Notes: generated by a model from the letters alone, not told the origin. A stretch of DNA of 64,000 nucleotides from Polyangia bacterium (GCA_030430565.1 JAUIKS010000020.1:1-64000), one strand, 5' to 3'; numbered from the stretch's first letter, positions 37,523 to 50,631 are shown. Translations and numbers: made by a program.

Positions 37523-39016
37523 ATGAGACGCACGACGATAAAAAAATCGCGCATATCACACAGCAGGCTCGTGTTCGCGCTCCTGTTGACCGCGGGCCTA
37601 TTCGCGCCGCGGTCCGCTGGCGCGACGATCTACTTCTCTGCACCGAGCCAAGACGGGAGTCCGACTGCGCCGGTCCCGGGCACGACGTTGTTCGCGGTCG
37701 ACGAGATCGGCGGCGCCCTAACGGAAGTCGGGGAAGTCAAACTCGACGGCGAGGAGGTCGCGGTCGGCGCGTTAGCGATGAACTCGGGCGGCACGATTTA
37801 TGGGTTCATATACGAGAGCGATGTCGGCAGCCGGCTCGTGACGATCGACGCAGAGTCCGCCGCGGCGACGATCGTCGGGGCGGGTACCCCGATTACGGAC
37901 CGGGTCAACGGAGCCGCGTTCGATCGCTTTAACACGCTCTGGGTGATCACCCTCGACACCAAGTCGATCTACAGCTTCGACCTCGAAGCGCTCACGCTCG
38001 AGGGAGACGGGGTGCAGATCGCCGAAGCTGACTCCGTCAGCGGCGCAGATCTCGCCTTCGACCTCAATAATAATTGCTACTATATCGGGACCTACGCGAA
38101 TGGTCTCCCCAGCGAAAACTCCTCAACGCCGCTTTACAGCTGCGATCTAGAGGAGGGACTATTCGAGGCACTCGGGCAGTTGACCAGTAACTTCGCGGAC
38201 AACCCGCCTGACGTGTTTAGCTCGTCATGCCTCGCGTTCTCATTGTCTAATGAAGACTGCACAGAGGTACCGATGGGGTGCGACGGGCGCGGTGTCGATG
38301 AGGTCGGGATTATCGATATTGACGGCTTATCGATTACGGCGACCGCGAACCTCGGGGTCAATAAGTCATGGTTTAACTGGCCCGATATGGCAGGTTTCCC
38401 TTCGGTGGTGAACACGCCCGCCTGCGATTTCTGCGGTGATGGTGAGCTCAACCCAGGGGAGGAGTGCGACGATGGAAACACCGAGCATGAGGACGGCTGC
38501 TCCGGAGCATGCCTATTCGAGGACGGCGACGGCGACGGCGTCTTCGACATGGATGACGTTTGCCCGGGGCATGACGATCTCGAGGACGCGGACGAGGACG
38601 ACACACCTGATGGCTGTGACAATTGCCTCGGCGTCGCAAATCCCGAACAGCTCGATAGCGACAACGACGGCTTAGGGGACGCCTGCGACAACGACGACGG
38701 AACGACCGGTGATCCATCCACGACCACTGGTAGTGAGACGAGCGCCGGCCCCGACTCTACCGGCGACGACTCGAGCTCAACGGGCTCATCTGGGGGGGAT
38801 CAAGGTACCAGCTCGGGTCAAGGCAGCGACGCCTCTACGACCGCCGGTGAGCAAACGGGCTCTACGGGCAGCGCCGGCGTTGACTCGGCGGGCGGTTACG
38901 ACGACGAAGGATGTGGTTGTCGAAGCGGCGGGACCGGTTCAGGTAGTGTGGGTCTGCTAATCAGCCTCGCGTTGTTGTTCGCACCTCGTCGGAGGCGGGC
39001 AGACAAAAACCCGTGA
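37523..39016 (+). CDS. Secreted surface protein with TSP3-like repeats and MYXO-CTERM tail
   Basis: ATG 37523 begins a signal peptide (basic MRRTTIKKSR, hydrophobic LVFALLLTAGLFAP, cleavage near SAGA). Residues about 25-300 form a beta-propeller-like region with repeated residues of the type TIYGF, LVTIDAES, FDRFNTLWVI. Then come a short Cys motif (CDFCGDGELNPGEECDDGN, the myxobacterial 'disulfide repeat') and calcium-binding thrombospondin type 3-like repeats (DGDGDGVFDMDDVCPG ... DSDNDGLGDACDND). A Ser/Thr/Gly stalk and a C-terminal tail complete it (GCGCRSGG, hydrophobic LLISLALLFAP, RRRRADK), a MYXO-CTERM-type sorting signal. It is probably exported and anchored on the cell surface. Confidence 0.85.
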   Translation: MRRTTIKKSRISHSRLVFALLLTAGLFAPRSAGATIYFSAPSQDGSPTAPVPGTTLFAVDEIGGALTEVGEVKLDGEEVAVGALAMNSGGTIYGFIYESDVGSRLVTIDAESAAATIVGAGTPITDRVNGAAFDRFNTLWVITLDTKSIYSFDLEALTLEGDGVQIAEADSVSGADLAFDLNNNCYYIGTYANGLPSENSSTPLYSCDLEEGLFEALGQLTSNFADNPPDVFSSSCLAFSLSNEDCTEVPMGCDGRGVDEVGIIDIDGLSITATANLGVNKSWFNWPDMAGFPSVVNTPACDFCGDGELNPGEECDDGNTEHEDGCSGACLFEDGDGDGVFDMDDVCPGHDDLEDADEDDTPDGCDNCLGVANPEQLDSDNDGLGDACDNDDGTTGDPSTTTGSETSAGPDSTGDDSSSTGSSGGDQGTSSGQGSDASTTAGEQTGSTGSAGVDSAGGYDDEGCGCRSGGTGSGSVGLLISLALLFAPRRRRADKNP

Positions 39017-39017
39017 T

Positions 39018-39040
39018 CCCGCGGTCAGAAGTGACGCGGG
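39018..39040. terminator. Hairpin terminator between convergent genes
   Basis: CCCGCG (39018-39023) pairs with CGCGGG (39035-39040) and TCA (39025-39027) with TGA (39032-39034), leaving one bulged G and a GAAG loop. It lies between the stop of the surface protein and the stop of the TPR kinase, so it can end both transcripts. Confidence 0.6.
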
Positions 39041-39044
39041 CTGG

Positions 39045-42000
39045 CTACTCGGCGGGCTCGGCCTCGAGCGCCTGCTCCCATTGACGGATCGGGTCCAGGC
39101 GCCACTGGTACTCAGCGCCGCGCGCCTCGTACCACGCGGCGGCGGCGTCGGCGAGCTCGCGCGCGCGCGCGATGGACTCAGGCGTGGGCGCCTCGCCGCG
39201 GGTCAGCGCCTGCGCGAGCTCCCAGCGGGCGCTCGCAAGCTTCTGCCCCGCCTCGACGACGGGCAGTCGCTCGCTCGCCTCGCGGAGCTTCGGCAGCGCG
39301 GGCTGCATCACCTCCGCGGCCTCGTCGGGCTGGTCCTGCGCGAGCAAGCAGCGGCCCAGGATGACGCGGGCGTCGGCGAACACGCGCTGGGACCACGGCG
39401 GCGCGGTGTCCTCGAGCTCGCTGGGCAGCGCTGACCTCAGCAGCTCGACGCAGGCCGCGGGCTCGCCCGTGTGGAGGCGCGCGAGCGCGGCCGCGTTCTG
39501 GACACGCAGGCGGGTGACTTCGTCGTCGACATCGTCGGGCGAGAGCAGCTCGCTCGCCTCGCGGTAGACCTCACCGGCGCGCGCGAGGTCCCCCGCCTCG
39601 GCGAGATGGTGCCCGAGGAAGACGCGGCACGCCCAGCGCTGGTGCGCGTCCTCGGGGTAGACGCGATCAAACGTCTCGCACGCCGGCTGCAGCGTGGCGA
39701 TCGCCTCGGAGGGCGTCGCTACGTGCAGGCTCAAGCCGATGCGCTTGTCGAGCGTGTCGGGGTGCGAGGGCCCGAGCAGGCGTTCAAAGCTGGCGAGCGC
39801 CGTCTCGAAGGCGCGCTGGCGATCGTCGGGGTCGTCGGACGCGAGCCCGAGGTTTAGGCGCGTCAGCGCGACCTCGCTGTGCTCCGGCCCGTAGAGGCGC
39901 TCGCGGAGCTCGAGCGACCGCGCGAAGCGCTGGCGCGCGAGCTCGTCGTGACCGCGCATCTTCTCGATCGCGCCGAGGTTGTTGAGCAGCAGCCCGCGCA
40001 GGCGCGCGCGCTCGGTGGACCGCTCGATCAACGACTCGGTCATCGGGACCCACTGCAGCGCCTCGCTCGAGCGGCTCGCCATGGTCTGTGTGTACAGCGC
40101 GCGCGTGATCGCCTCGGCCGCGATGTCGGGGAGCTCGGCCGCGATCGCGGCAGCGCCCGCGCCCATCAAGAGCGTCGTCGTCTCGCTCGAGGTCTCGACG
40201 CCGAGCTCCAGCTGCGCGCGTCCTTGGACGAGCAGCGCCTGGGCCTCGAGCGGGCGGTAGTTGAGCTCGCGCGCGCCGTTGACGACCGAGCTGGCGAGCT
40301 CGACCGCCCGCGCGGTCACGCCCGCGGCCTCGTGGGTCTCGGCGCGCGTGAGCTCGCCGCGCAGCTCCTCGAGGCGCGCGGCCGCGGCGGGGTCGCTCGG
40401 CGGTACATACAGCGAGTCGACGAGCTCGTTGCTCATGCAGGTCTCGATCGCGCTCAGGCGCTCCACGATCGTCACGGCCCGGAGCGCGACGTCGCGGTCG
40501 GCCTCGGCGAGGATCGACGCGGCGCCGTCGAGGGCGGCGAGGCGTCGCTCGAAGCACGAGCTCTGCCGGTCGTAGCGGGCGTCGGAGCGCTCGCCGCGGT
40601 CATGGGCGAGGCAGCTCTCGGCGCGCGCGTCGACCCACGCCTCAGCGTACTCGTCGAAGCCTCGGAGCACGCGCGGCGCGAGCTCGTCGGCGAGGACGGA
40701 GCCCGTGGCCGTCTCGAGCGCGCCCCTGAGCTCGACGCGTCGGTCTTCGTTCCACACGCGGCTCGACGCGTCCGCGACGCCGGAGCACGGCGCGTCCGCA
40801 GGCGCGTAGGCCATCGCGTAGACGCCACCGCTCGCGGCGACGCTCGACACCGCGAGGCCGAGCCCCCAGCGCGCGCGCGCGCGTGAGCGGTCCGGCTCGA
40901 GCGCGGTGAGCAGCGTCTCCATGGACGGGAAGCGATCGGCAGGTTCCGGGCGGAGGCCCCGCGTGATCACGCGCAGCACGTGCCGCGGCACCTTGTGCCC
41001 GAGCGGCGGCGGCCGCACGCGACCGCGGAGCACGTTGTTCGCGAACTCGTGATAGTTCTCGCCGTGAAACGGGAGCACCCGAAACAGCGCCTCGTAGAGC
41101 GCCACGCAGAAGGAGAACTGGTCCGCGCTGCCGCGCAGCTCGGCGCCCGCGAATTGCTCGGGGGCCATGTAGGCCGGCGTCCCCATGATCGCGCCGGCGC
41201 GAGTGAGGCGCTCTTTGATCAGGTCGGGGCGCCCTGCGTCGGAGCTCGCGCCGCCGCGGGCCTCGCCGAGCAGGGGGTCGTCGACGCCCACGAGCCCGAA
41301 GTCGAGGACGCGCGCGCGTCCGTCCGCGTCGACCATGACGTTGCCGGGCTTGAAGTCACGATGGACCAAGCCGGCGCGGTGAACGGCCGCGAGCCCGCGC
41401 CCAGCCTGGGCGAAGACCTTCACGATCTCGCCGGGGCTGCGGGGCGACGCGTCGAGCCACTCGCGGAGGTTGGCGCCGTCGATGTACTCCATCGAGACGT
41501 ACAGCTGGTCGCCGTAGTCGCCGACCTCGAACACGGTCGCCACGTTGGGGTCGACGACGCGCGCCATCGCCTGGGCCTCGCGGATCAGCCGCTGGCGCGC
41601 GCGCTCGCGTTTGGCGGGCTTTTTAACCCGCAGCACCTTGATGGCGATCTTGCGGTGCAGGGACTCGTCGTACGCGGCGTAGACCTCACCCATACCGCCG
41701 GCGCCGAGCCGGCGCAGCACCGCGTAGCGGCCGATCTGCCTCGGGGTGGGTCGATCGTCGCCGCGGTGCGTTTGGTGGTCCGGCCGCGTCGCGGCGGCGG
41801 TCATCGGCTCGGTCTCGCGCGCGGACACGAAGCGGTGGTGCGCGCTGACGGAGGGCTCCTCGGAGGCGAGCCGTCGCGCCGAGGAGCTGGTCTCGTCAGC
41901 GATGATCGTGTTGGCGGAGCCGAGCTCTAGGTCGGGGGCGCCGTCGCCGGTCAGGCCCAGGCTGTGGGCGCGGAGCTGGCTGGCGACGCTCGTCAGGTCC

Positions 42001-42116
42001 TCCCCGACGAACTCGGCGTCGAGGCGGATCTCTTTGTCGGCGTCCTCGGTGAGCGAGGTCAGCAGCTCGCTGACGAGCGTGTCGACAAAGGGGGGCGCGG
42101 TGGCGTTGGGATTCAC
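39045..42116 (-). CDS. Membrane Ser/Thr protein kinase with TPR domain
   Basis: A 1023-residue protein with a long disordered N-terminus (about 1-125). A complete kinase domain follows (about 128-405): glycine loop LGAGGMGEVY, Lys160 (IAIK), HRDFKPGN with Asp254 and Asn259, DFG at 272-274, YMAPEQF. A transmembrane stretch (about 418-437, GLGLAVSSVAASGGVYAMAY) precedes a C-terminal part of TPR helices, including GPEHSEVALTRLNLGLA and GPSHPDTLDKRIGLSL. All catalytic residues are intact. It has no copy of the bipartite motif upstream, unlike the kinases at 23492 and 26456, so it is probably controlled separately. Confidence 0.92.
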   Translation of the reverse strand: MNPNATAPPFVDTLVSELLTSLTEDADKEIRLDAEFVGEDLTSVASQLRAHSLGLTGDGAPDLELGSANTIIADETSSSARRLASEEPSVSAHHRFVSARETEPMTAAATRPDHQTHRGDDRPTPRQIGRYAVLRRLGAGGMGEVYAAYDESLHRKIAIKVLRVKKPAKRERARQRLIREAQAMARVVDPNVATVFEVGDYGDQLYVSMEYIDGANLREWLDASPRSPGEIVKVFAQAGRGLAAVHRAGLVHRDFKPGNVMVDADGRARVLDFGLVGVDDPLLGEARGGASSDAGRPDLIKERLTRAGAIMGTPAYMAPEQFAGAELRGSADQFSFCVALYEALFRVLPFHGENYHEFANNVLRGRVRPPPLGHKVPRHVLRVITRGLRPEPADRFPSMETLLTALEPDRSRARARWGLGLAVSSVAASGGVYAMAYAPADAPCSGVADASSRVWNEDRRVELRGALETATGSVLADELAPRVLRGFDEYAEAWVDARAESCLAHDRGERSDARYDRQSSCFERRLAALDGAASILAEADRDVALRAVTIVERLSAIETCMSNELVDSLYVPPSDPAAAARLEELRGELTRAETHEAAGVTARAVELASSVVNGARELNYRPLEAQALLVQGRAQLELGVETSSETTTLLMGAGAAAIAAELPDIAAEAITRALYTQTMASRSSEALQWVPMTESLIERSTERARLRGLLLNNLGAIEKMRGHDELARQRFARSLELRERLYGPEHSEVALTRLNLGLASDDPDDRQRAFETALASFERLLGPSHPDTLDKRIGLSLHVATPSEAIATLQPACETFDRVYPEDAHQRWACRVFLGHHLAEAGDLARAGEVYREASELLSPDDVDDEVTRLRVQNAAALARLHTGEPAACVELLRSALPSELEDTAPPWSQRVFADARVILGRCLLAQDQPDEAAEVMQPALPKLREASERLPVVEAGQKLASARWELAQALTRGEAPTPESIARARELADAAAAWYEARGAEYQWRLDPIRQWEQALEAEPAE

Positions 42117-42327
42117 GAAGACCTCTCGGTGGATAGGCGACGCGCAGGGTCAAGCGGTCGCGTGTCGTCTCTGAGATATGCCGACCGGCGCGAAGGCTCG
42201 GACACGCGGTCTGAGAATTTTTTCGCGCGCCGGTCCGGCCGGCGGGGGCAGCCCGAAGGCCCGTGCGCGCGGTCGGGGCCGAGCAGACGCGTGATAGAGT
42301 GAACATCAGAGCAGAAACGGATACACG

Positions 42328-45339
<3,012 letters not shown>

Positions 45340-45379
45340 CGCCTGCGCAGGCGCGGGTCGCAGGGCCCACGCATTCGAG

Positions 45380-47107
45380 ATGAACGACGAGGAAAAGCGG
45401 GCGAGACTGAAGGAGGCGGCGAGCGCTCGCCTCGCGCGCTTCGCCCTCCCGGCGCTCGAGCAGATGTCGACCGCGGACGTGGCGGCGCTCGTCGAGGAGC
45501 TGCAGATCCACCAGATCGAGCTCGAGCTGCAGCAAGACGAGCTGCAGCGCGTGAACGCGTCATTGGTCGCGTCGCGCGAGTGGTACTACGCCATGTTCGA
45601 GGCGGCCGCGACACCGCTTATCATCGTGAAGCCGGGTCCGGTCATCGCAGACGTGAACCTCGTCGCGGCCGAGCTGCTCGGGTGGGATCGGCGCGCGCTC
45701 GCCGGTCAGCCGCTGGTCAAGTACTTCGCCGCCGAGCGCCGCAGCGCGCTCTCTGAGGTGATTCGACACGTATCAGAGGGCACGCGCGCGCGGGTGGAGA
45801 TCAACGCGCCGCTCGTGCGGCGCGGTGGGGATCGGCGCTTTGTTGAGCTTCGCTGCGCGCGGGTCGAGGCCCCGGGCGCGGAGGCGGTGCTGATCGGGAT
45901 CGTCGACGTCCACGAGCGCGAGCAGCAGCGCCGCGCCAGCGAGGCGGCGCTCCGCAAGGCCAAGCGCGTCGACGAGCTCAAGACGCAGTTCTTGGCGAAC
46001 ATCTCCCACGAGCTGCGCGCGCCGCTCTCGTCCGTGATCGGCTACCTCGACGTCGTCCTCGAGGGGCGCGAGCCCGAGAAGACCCCCGAGATGCTCGCTA
46101 TCGCCCGCAAGGCCGCGAGCCACGTGCTCTCGACGGTCGAGGACCTCCTCGACCTGGCGCGCATCGAGGCGGACCACATGACCCTCGTGCGGGAGCCCGT
46201 CGCGATCGCGGAGCTGTGCGCCGAGATGCTCGCGATGTTCGCGAACCGGGCGCGCGACGCCGGCGTCGAGCTCCGTCATCACGTCGACGCCGAGCTCCCG
46301 CGCTGGGTGCTCGGCGATGGGCACCGCATCCGCCAGATCATCATCAACTTGGTGACCAACGCGCTGAAGTTCACGGAGCGGGGGCACGTCGAGCTGCGCG
46401 TCGCGTATCGCGAGCGCAACGCGGTGTTCGTGGTCGCCGACACGGGGATCGGGATCTCCGAGGAGCGGCTGTCGCGGATCTTCGATCCCTTCGAGCAGGT
46501 CGACGCCTCCGACGCCCGCCGCTTCGGCGGCGCGGGCCTCGGGCTGTCGCTGTGTCGACGCCTCGTCGAGCAGATGGACGGGGCGATCCTCGTCCGCAGC
46601 GAGCTCGGCGAGGGGTCGCGCTTCACCGTCCAGATTCCGCTGCTCGAGATCTCCGAGGAGGAGGCCGCCCGCCTGCGCGTCAACGCGACGAGCGAGCCGC
46701 GCGCGTGGGCCGCTGAGCGGAAGCCGCACGTCCTCGTCGTCGACGACGACGAGAACCTCACCCGGTTGTTCTCGATGTGCCTCAAGGTGTCCGGCTACTC
46801 GGTGAAGATGGCGATGAGCGGCGAGGAGGCGCTGCGCGCCCTCGCCGAGGAGCGCTTTGATCTCGTGGTGCTCGACATGCAGATGCCGATCATGGACGGT
46901 TATCAGGTCGCGGCGCGGATCCGGGAGCGCCACGCTCTCGCGGCGCTCCCGATCGTCGCCGTGAGCGCGAGCGCGATGCGTCACGAGCAGGTGCGCAGCC
47001 TGGCGGCCGGCTGCAACGGCTTTATCTCGAAGCCCGTCGAGATCCGCACCTTCGCGAGCGAGGTCGGCAAATTCCTCCCGGCGCGACCGTCGAGCGCGTC
47101 CGAGTAG
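45380..47107 (+). CDS. Hybrid histidine kinase, PAS-HK-REC
   Basis: A 575-residue protein. An N-terminal helix, ALVEELQIHQIELELQQDEL, is typical of kinases found next to CheB-CheR fusions. A PAS domain follows (about 66-180), then HisKA with phospho-His210 (ANISHELRAPLSS), HATPase (N box NLVTNALKF, DTGIGIS, GGAGLGLSL) and a receiver (about 450-565, VLVVDDDEN, Asp in LVVLDMQMP, Lys in FISKPVE). There is no membrane segment. It lies 40 bp after the CheB-CheR fusion gene in the same direction and is probably co-transcribed, so the two likely act in one relay. Confidence 0.93.
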   Translation: MNDEEKRARLKEAASARLARFALPALEQMSTADVAALVEELQIHQIELELQQDELQRVNASLVASREWYYAMFEAAATPLIIVKPGPVIADVNLVAAELLGWDRRALAGQPLVKYFAAERRSALSEVIRHVSEGTRARVEINAPLVRRGGDRRFVELRCARVEAPGAEAVLIGIVDVHEREQQRRASEAALRKAKRVDELKTQFLANISHELRAPLSSVIGYLDVVLEGREPEKTPEMLAIARKAASHVLSTVEDLLDLARIEADHMTLVREPVAIAELCAEMLAMFANRARDAGVELRHHVDAELPRWVLGDGHRIRQIIINLVTNALKFTERGHVELRVAYRERNAVFVVADTGIGISEERLSRIFDPFEQVDASDARRFGGAGLGLSLCRRLVEQMDGAILVRSELGEGSRFTVQIPLLEISEEEAARLRVNATSEPRAWAAERKPHVLVVDDDENLTRLFSMCLKVSGYSVKMAMSGEEALRALAEERFDLVVLDMQMPIMDGYQVAARIRERHALAALPIVAVSASAMRHEQVRSLAAGCNGFISKPVEIRTFASEVGKFLPARPSSASE

Positions 47108-47125
47108 TCCCCGCCAACGCGCGCG

Positions 47126-48340
47126 TCATGGGTCACGCGGCCTCGTCGACGCGGGCCACGTCACGACGAAGGTCGCGCCTCTACCGGTATTTTGAGACAG
47201 CTCAATCTCGCCGCCGAGCTCGGAGAGCGCGCGGCGAACCATGGCGAGGCCGACGCCGCCGCGCGACGCGTCGGGGCGCCCGACCCCAAAGAGCTTGAAC
47301 ACGCGCTCGTGGAGCGTGGGCGGGATCCCGGGCCCGTCGTCGCGCACGCGAAACAGATGAGCGCGCGGGGTCTGCTGGTGCTCGAGCTCCACGCGCCCGG
47401 CGGCTCGATCGTGATGCCGGACAGCGTTCGTCAGCAGGTTGCGAAACACCAGCGCGAGGGGCTCGCGGTAGGTGTGGAGCGTGGGCAGCGGGCTGGCGAT
47501 GACGAGCTCGAAGCGCGCCGCGTCGAGGCCATCCCAGATCTCGGTGATCAGCGCGTGGACATCGACCGACTCCGCGGGCGCGTCGATGTGACCGACGCGC
47601 GCCCAGGCGAGCACGTCGTCGAGCATTTGCAGCATGCGGCTGACGCGGCGCTGCAGCTGGGCGAGGTGAGCTCGTGACGGAGCCGGGGCGATCGGGGTGA
47701 GGTCCGCCTCGAGCCAGCTGACGAGCCTCGCTACCGCCTTCAGCGGCGCCTTGAGATCGTGCGAGGCGACCTGCGCGAAGTTTTGAAGGTCGCGGTTTGA
47801 GCGCTCGAGCTCGCGGTTGACCGCCTCGACGCGCTCCTGCGCGCGCGCGCGCGCCTGCGCCTCTCGACGCAGCTCCTCGTTCAGCTCCGTGAGCTCGCGC
47901 TGGTGCTGCCGCGCGGTCCTCAGCGCGACTCGCCGCCGCTCCCGAACGCGCGCGAAGGTGTGCGTCAAGGTCCGGCGGAGCCCGAGCGGGTCGATGCTGT
48001 CCTTCGTGAGGTACTGCTCGGCTCCGGCCTCGATCGTCGCCATGCCGAGCGCGTGGTCGTCGTGACCTGTCAGCGCGACGACGGGGAGCTCGAGGTCGTG
48101 CTCGACCAGCGCCTTGATCACCTCGGCGCCGCGCGCGTCGGGGAGGTGGACGTCGCTCAGCACCACGTCGAAAGTGTGCTCCGCGAGCGACTCGAGCGCC
48201 TGCTGCAGGCTCCAGACGTGGATGAGCTCGAAGGTGCGTACGTCGTCTTGAGCCGTCAAGAAGCGCTTCACCAACATCGCGTCGCCCGCGTCGTCCTCCA
48301 CGAGCAGGACTCGATAGTTCGTGCGGCGGGTGTGCGGCAT
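47126..48340 (-). CDS. Receiver-histidine kinase
   Basis: A 404-residue protein with the receiver first (about 8-130, phospho-Asp63 in VVLSDVHLP, Lys113), then a coiled coil (about 140-185). HisKA follows with phospho-His194 (QVASHDLKAPLKAV), then HATPase (FRNLLTNAVRH, DDGPGIP, GGVGLAMVRRAL). The REC-HK order suggests that an upstream kinase controls this one through its receiver. It is convergent with the hybrid kinase gene (18 bp between stops) and divergent from the Hpt gene. ATG 48340 begins just before the receiver fold. Confidence 0.92.
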   Translation of the reverse strand: MPHTRRTNYRVLLVEDDAGDAMLVKRFLTAQDDVRTFELIHVWSLQQALESLAEHTFDVVLSDVHLPDARGAEVIKALVEHDLELPVVALTGHDDHALGMATIEAGAEQYLTKDSIDPLGLRRTLTHTFARVRERRRVALRTARQHQRELTELNEELRREAQARARAQERVEAVNRELERSNRDLQNFAQVASHDLKAPLKAVARLVSWLEADLTPIAPAPSRAHLAQLQRRVSRMLQMLDDVLAWARVGHIDAPAESVDVHALITEIWDGLDAARFELVIASPLPTLHTYREPLALVFRNLLTNAVRHHDRAAGRVELEHQQTPRAHLFRVRDDGPGIPPTLHERVFKLFGVGRPDASRGGVGLAMVRRALSELGGEIELSQNTGRGATFVVTWPASTRPRDP

Positions 48341-48426
48341 CGCGGTTCCGCGCCGAGTGTAGCGCCGAAGTAGGTGGCGACACCATGTCTATCCATTCGC
48401 GGTTTGTACACGCTACAATCGCGGCG

Positions 48427-48738
48427 ATGGGGATGGCTGAGATCGAGCTGATTCGCGCTCAGATGCGAGCCGAGTTCGTCGCTGGGCTGCCCACGCGGAT
48501 CGCCAAGCTGCGCGCCGCCAAGGCGCGCACGGACGCCGGGGACTCGGAGGCGGACGCCGAGCTGCACACGCTCGCGCACCAGCTCCACGGCACCGGCACG
48601 ACCTTCGGCTTCGCCGAGATCACGGCGGCCGCGGCCGCGTGCCGCAGCAGCGAAGGGGCGCAGCTGCGGACCCGCGTGGACGCGCTGATCGAGCTGCTGG
48701 TGACCGCCCACCGTGACCACCGTGGCGGCGGCGCGTAG
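48427..48738 (+). CDS. Hpt phosphotransfer domain protein
   Basis: A small protein (about 103 residues from ATG 48427) made of a single Hpt helical bundle. The motif LHTLAHQLHGTGTTFGFAEI carries the phospho-accepting His of AHxLxG (residue 51 from this start). An upstream ATG at 48385 is in frame but the first 14 residues are not family-like. It could shuttle phosphate between the hybrid kinases and the receiver proteins around it. It is divergent from the REC-kinase at 47126 and convergent, with only 2 bp between stops, with the NtrC-type regulator. Confidence 0.85.
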   Translation: MGMAEIELIRAQMRAEFVAGLPTRIAKLRAAKARTDAGDSEADAELHTLAHQLHGTGTTFGFAEITAAAAACRSSEGAQLRTRVDALIELLVTAHRDHRGGGA

Positions 48739-48740
48739 CG

Positions 48741-50198
48741 TCAGGCGTCGCTCGCGTCACCGCTCGGCTTGTAGGTCGGGACGCCCCGCGCGGGCGTTAC
48801 GACATGCAGGCCGCCGACCGTCTTGATGCCGAAGCGCTCGAGCTTGCGGTAGAGCGCGCGACGGGAGATGCCGAGCAGCTCCGCCGCGCGCGTCTTGTTG
48901 CCCGCGACCATGTAGAGCGTCTCCTCGATATGACGCCGCTCGGCCGCGTCGAGCGACCACGGCTCGGCTGGGGTCGGCGAGGTGGGCTCGTTCGCCTTGG
49001 GCGTCGTCCGCATCCGCGTCGGCAGGTTCATGACGTCGATCTCGTCGTAGCGCGCGAGCGCGAACGCGCGCTCGATCGCGTTCTCGAGCTCGCGCACGTT
49101 CCCGGGCCAGCTGTAGCGCACGATGCAGGCGGCGGCCGCGGCTGACAAGCCGCGCACGGCCTTGCCCTCGCGCGCGCGCATCTCGTCGATCATATGCTGC
49201 GCGAGCGTGAGGACGTCGCGGCCGCGCGCGCGCAGCGGGGGCACGCGCAGCTCGATGACGTTGATCCGGTAGTACAGGTCCTCGCGAAACAGCTGCTGCT
49301 CGACCATAGACTCGAGGTCGCGGTTGGTCGCCGCCAGCACGCGCACGTCGATCGGGATCTCGCGGTTGGAGCCGACCGGTCGAACGCGTCGCTCCTGCAG
49401 CGCGCGCAGCAGCTTGGGCTGAACCTCCAGCGGGAACTCCCCGATCTCGTCGAGCAGGATCGTCCCGCCGTTCGCGCGCGTGAGCAGGCCGTCACGCGCG
49501 CGCCGAGCGTCCGTGAACGCGCCGCGCACATGTCCGAAGAGCTCGCTCTCGAGCAGCGGCGCCGGCACGGCGGCGCAGTTGATGGCGACGAAGGGTCCGC
49601 TCGCGCGCGCGTTGCTGCTGTGGAGCGCGCGCGCGACGAGCTCTTTGCCCGTGCCGCTCTCCCCGGAGATGAGGACGGTGGCGTCTGACTCGCGCAGCCG
49701 GTGGATCATGTCGAACATGCGTCGCATCGGCGGGCTCTCGCCGATCATCCCGAACGTCCCGCGGTCGGCGCCGTCCTGCTCGCGGAGGAGGGAGACCTCG
49801 TCGAGGAGGCGCCGGTGCTTCAGCGCGCGGGTGAGGATCAGGTCCAGCTTGACGAAGTCGATCGGCTTGTTGATGAAGTCGTAGGCGCCGGCGCGGATCG
49901 CCCCGATCGCCGTCTCCATGTTGCCGTAGCCCGTCATCACGATGAAGGGCAGGTGCGGGCTGAGCTCGAGCGCGCGCTTGCACAGCTCGAGGCCGTCGAT
50001 GGAGGGCCCGAGGCGAAGATCCGTGATCACGACCTCGGGGGCGTCGCGCGCGATGAGAACGAGCGCCTCGTCAGCTGTCTCTGTGGACATGGTTTGATAG
50101 CCGAGCGCCTCGAGCCCGCGCGCGACGAAGCCCCGTAGATCGAAGTCGTCCTCGACGATGAGCACGCGCCCGTGGCGTATCGACGGTGTGTCAGACAT
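48741..50198 (-). CDS. NtrC-family response regulator (AAA+ and Fis-type HTH)
   Basis: ATG 50198 is preferred because the receiver begins right after it. The 485-residue protein has REC (about 10-125, phospho-Asp60 in VVITDLRLG), AAA+ (about 160-395: Walker A GESGTGKE, Walker B GGTILLDEIGE) and a C-terminal Fis-type helix-turn-helix (GNKTRAAELLGISRRALYRKL). The sigma-54 contact loop reads GAFTDA, not the usual GAFTGA, in this protein and in the paralogue at 55230. It probably activates sigma-54 promoters after phosphorylation. The substitution leaves that slightly open. Confidence 0.9.
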   Translation of the reverse strand: MSDTPSIRHGRVLIVEDDFDLRGFVARGLEALGYQTMSTETADEALVLIARDAPEVVITDLRLGPSIDGLELCKRALELSPHLPFIVMTGYGNMETAIGAIRAGAYDFINKPIDFVKLDLILTRALKHRRLLDEVSLLREQDGADRGTFGMIGESPPMRRMFDMIHRLRESDATVLISGESGTGKELVARALHSSNARASGPFVAINCAAVPAPLLESELFGHVRGAFTDARRARDGLLTRANGGTILLDEIGEFPLEVQPKLLRALQERRVRPVGSNREIPIDVRVLAATNRDLESMVEQQLFREDLYYRINVIELRVPPLRARGRDVLTLAQHMIDEMRAREGKAVRGLSAAAAACIVRYSWPGNVRELENAIERAFALARYDEIDVMNLPTRMRTTPKANEPTSPTPAEPWSLDAAERRHIEETLYMVAGNKTRAAELLGISRRALYRKLERFGIKTVGGLHVVTPARGVPTYKPSGDASDA

Positions 50199-50464
50199 CT
50201 CGACTCCAGCGCAGCCGCGGGGCGCCGGGCGCTCGGCCTCGGGCGACCCCCTGACTACAGTAGCCAGTTTGTACCGGGACGGGGGCGGTAGCATGTCCGC
50301 GAACGCCGGGGGGCGAGCGCGCGCGGTGAGATCGCGCGATCGCGCGTTGATGGTCGCGCGGACGGGCGGACGCGGTCTCCTCGACGCGTCATCAGCGGGG
50401 CGCGCGAGCGGCGTGCTCGGCGCGAGCGCGGCGACGCGCCCCAGTTTGAGGATGTATCATGGGT

Positions 50465-50482
50465 CATGTTTCTACAAACATG
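50465..50482. promoter_or_regulatory. Palindromic site CATGTTT-N4-AAACATG
   Basis: A perfect 7-bp inverted repeat with a 4-nt centre in an AT-rich patch. It looks like a dimeric repressor operator or a short hairpin. It is isolated in a region without genes. Confidence 0.4.
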
Positions 50483-50600
50483 CATAATGGGGCACAACGC
50501 GCCGCGCGAAAATTGATCGCGTGCCGCTCGCGCTCCCCCGCGCTAAGGCGAGCTGTGCGCGCGTCTGCGACACGAGTGTGCACGAGAGCCCACTCGCGGG

Positions 50601-50631
50601 CGCACGGTTGTGACACATCCGCACGGTTGTG
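50601..50631. repeat. Direct repeats of CGCACGGTTGTG
   Basis: Two exact 12-bp copies with starts 19 bp apart, close to two helical turns. This arrangement is typical of regulator binding sites on one DNA face. The first gene downstream in that direction is the ADYC lipoprotein, 358 bp away. Confidence 0.45.
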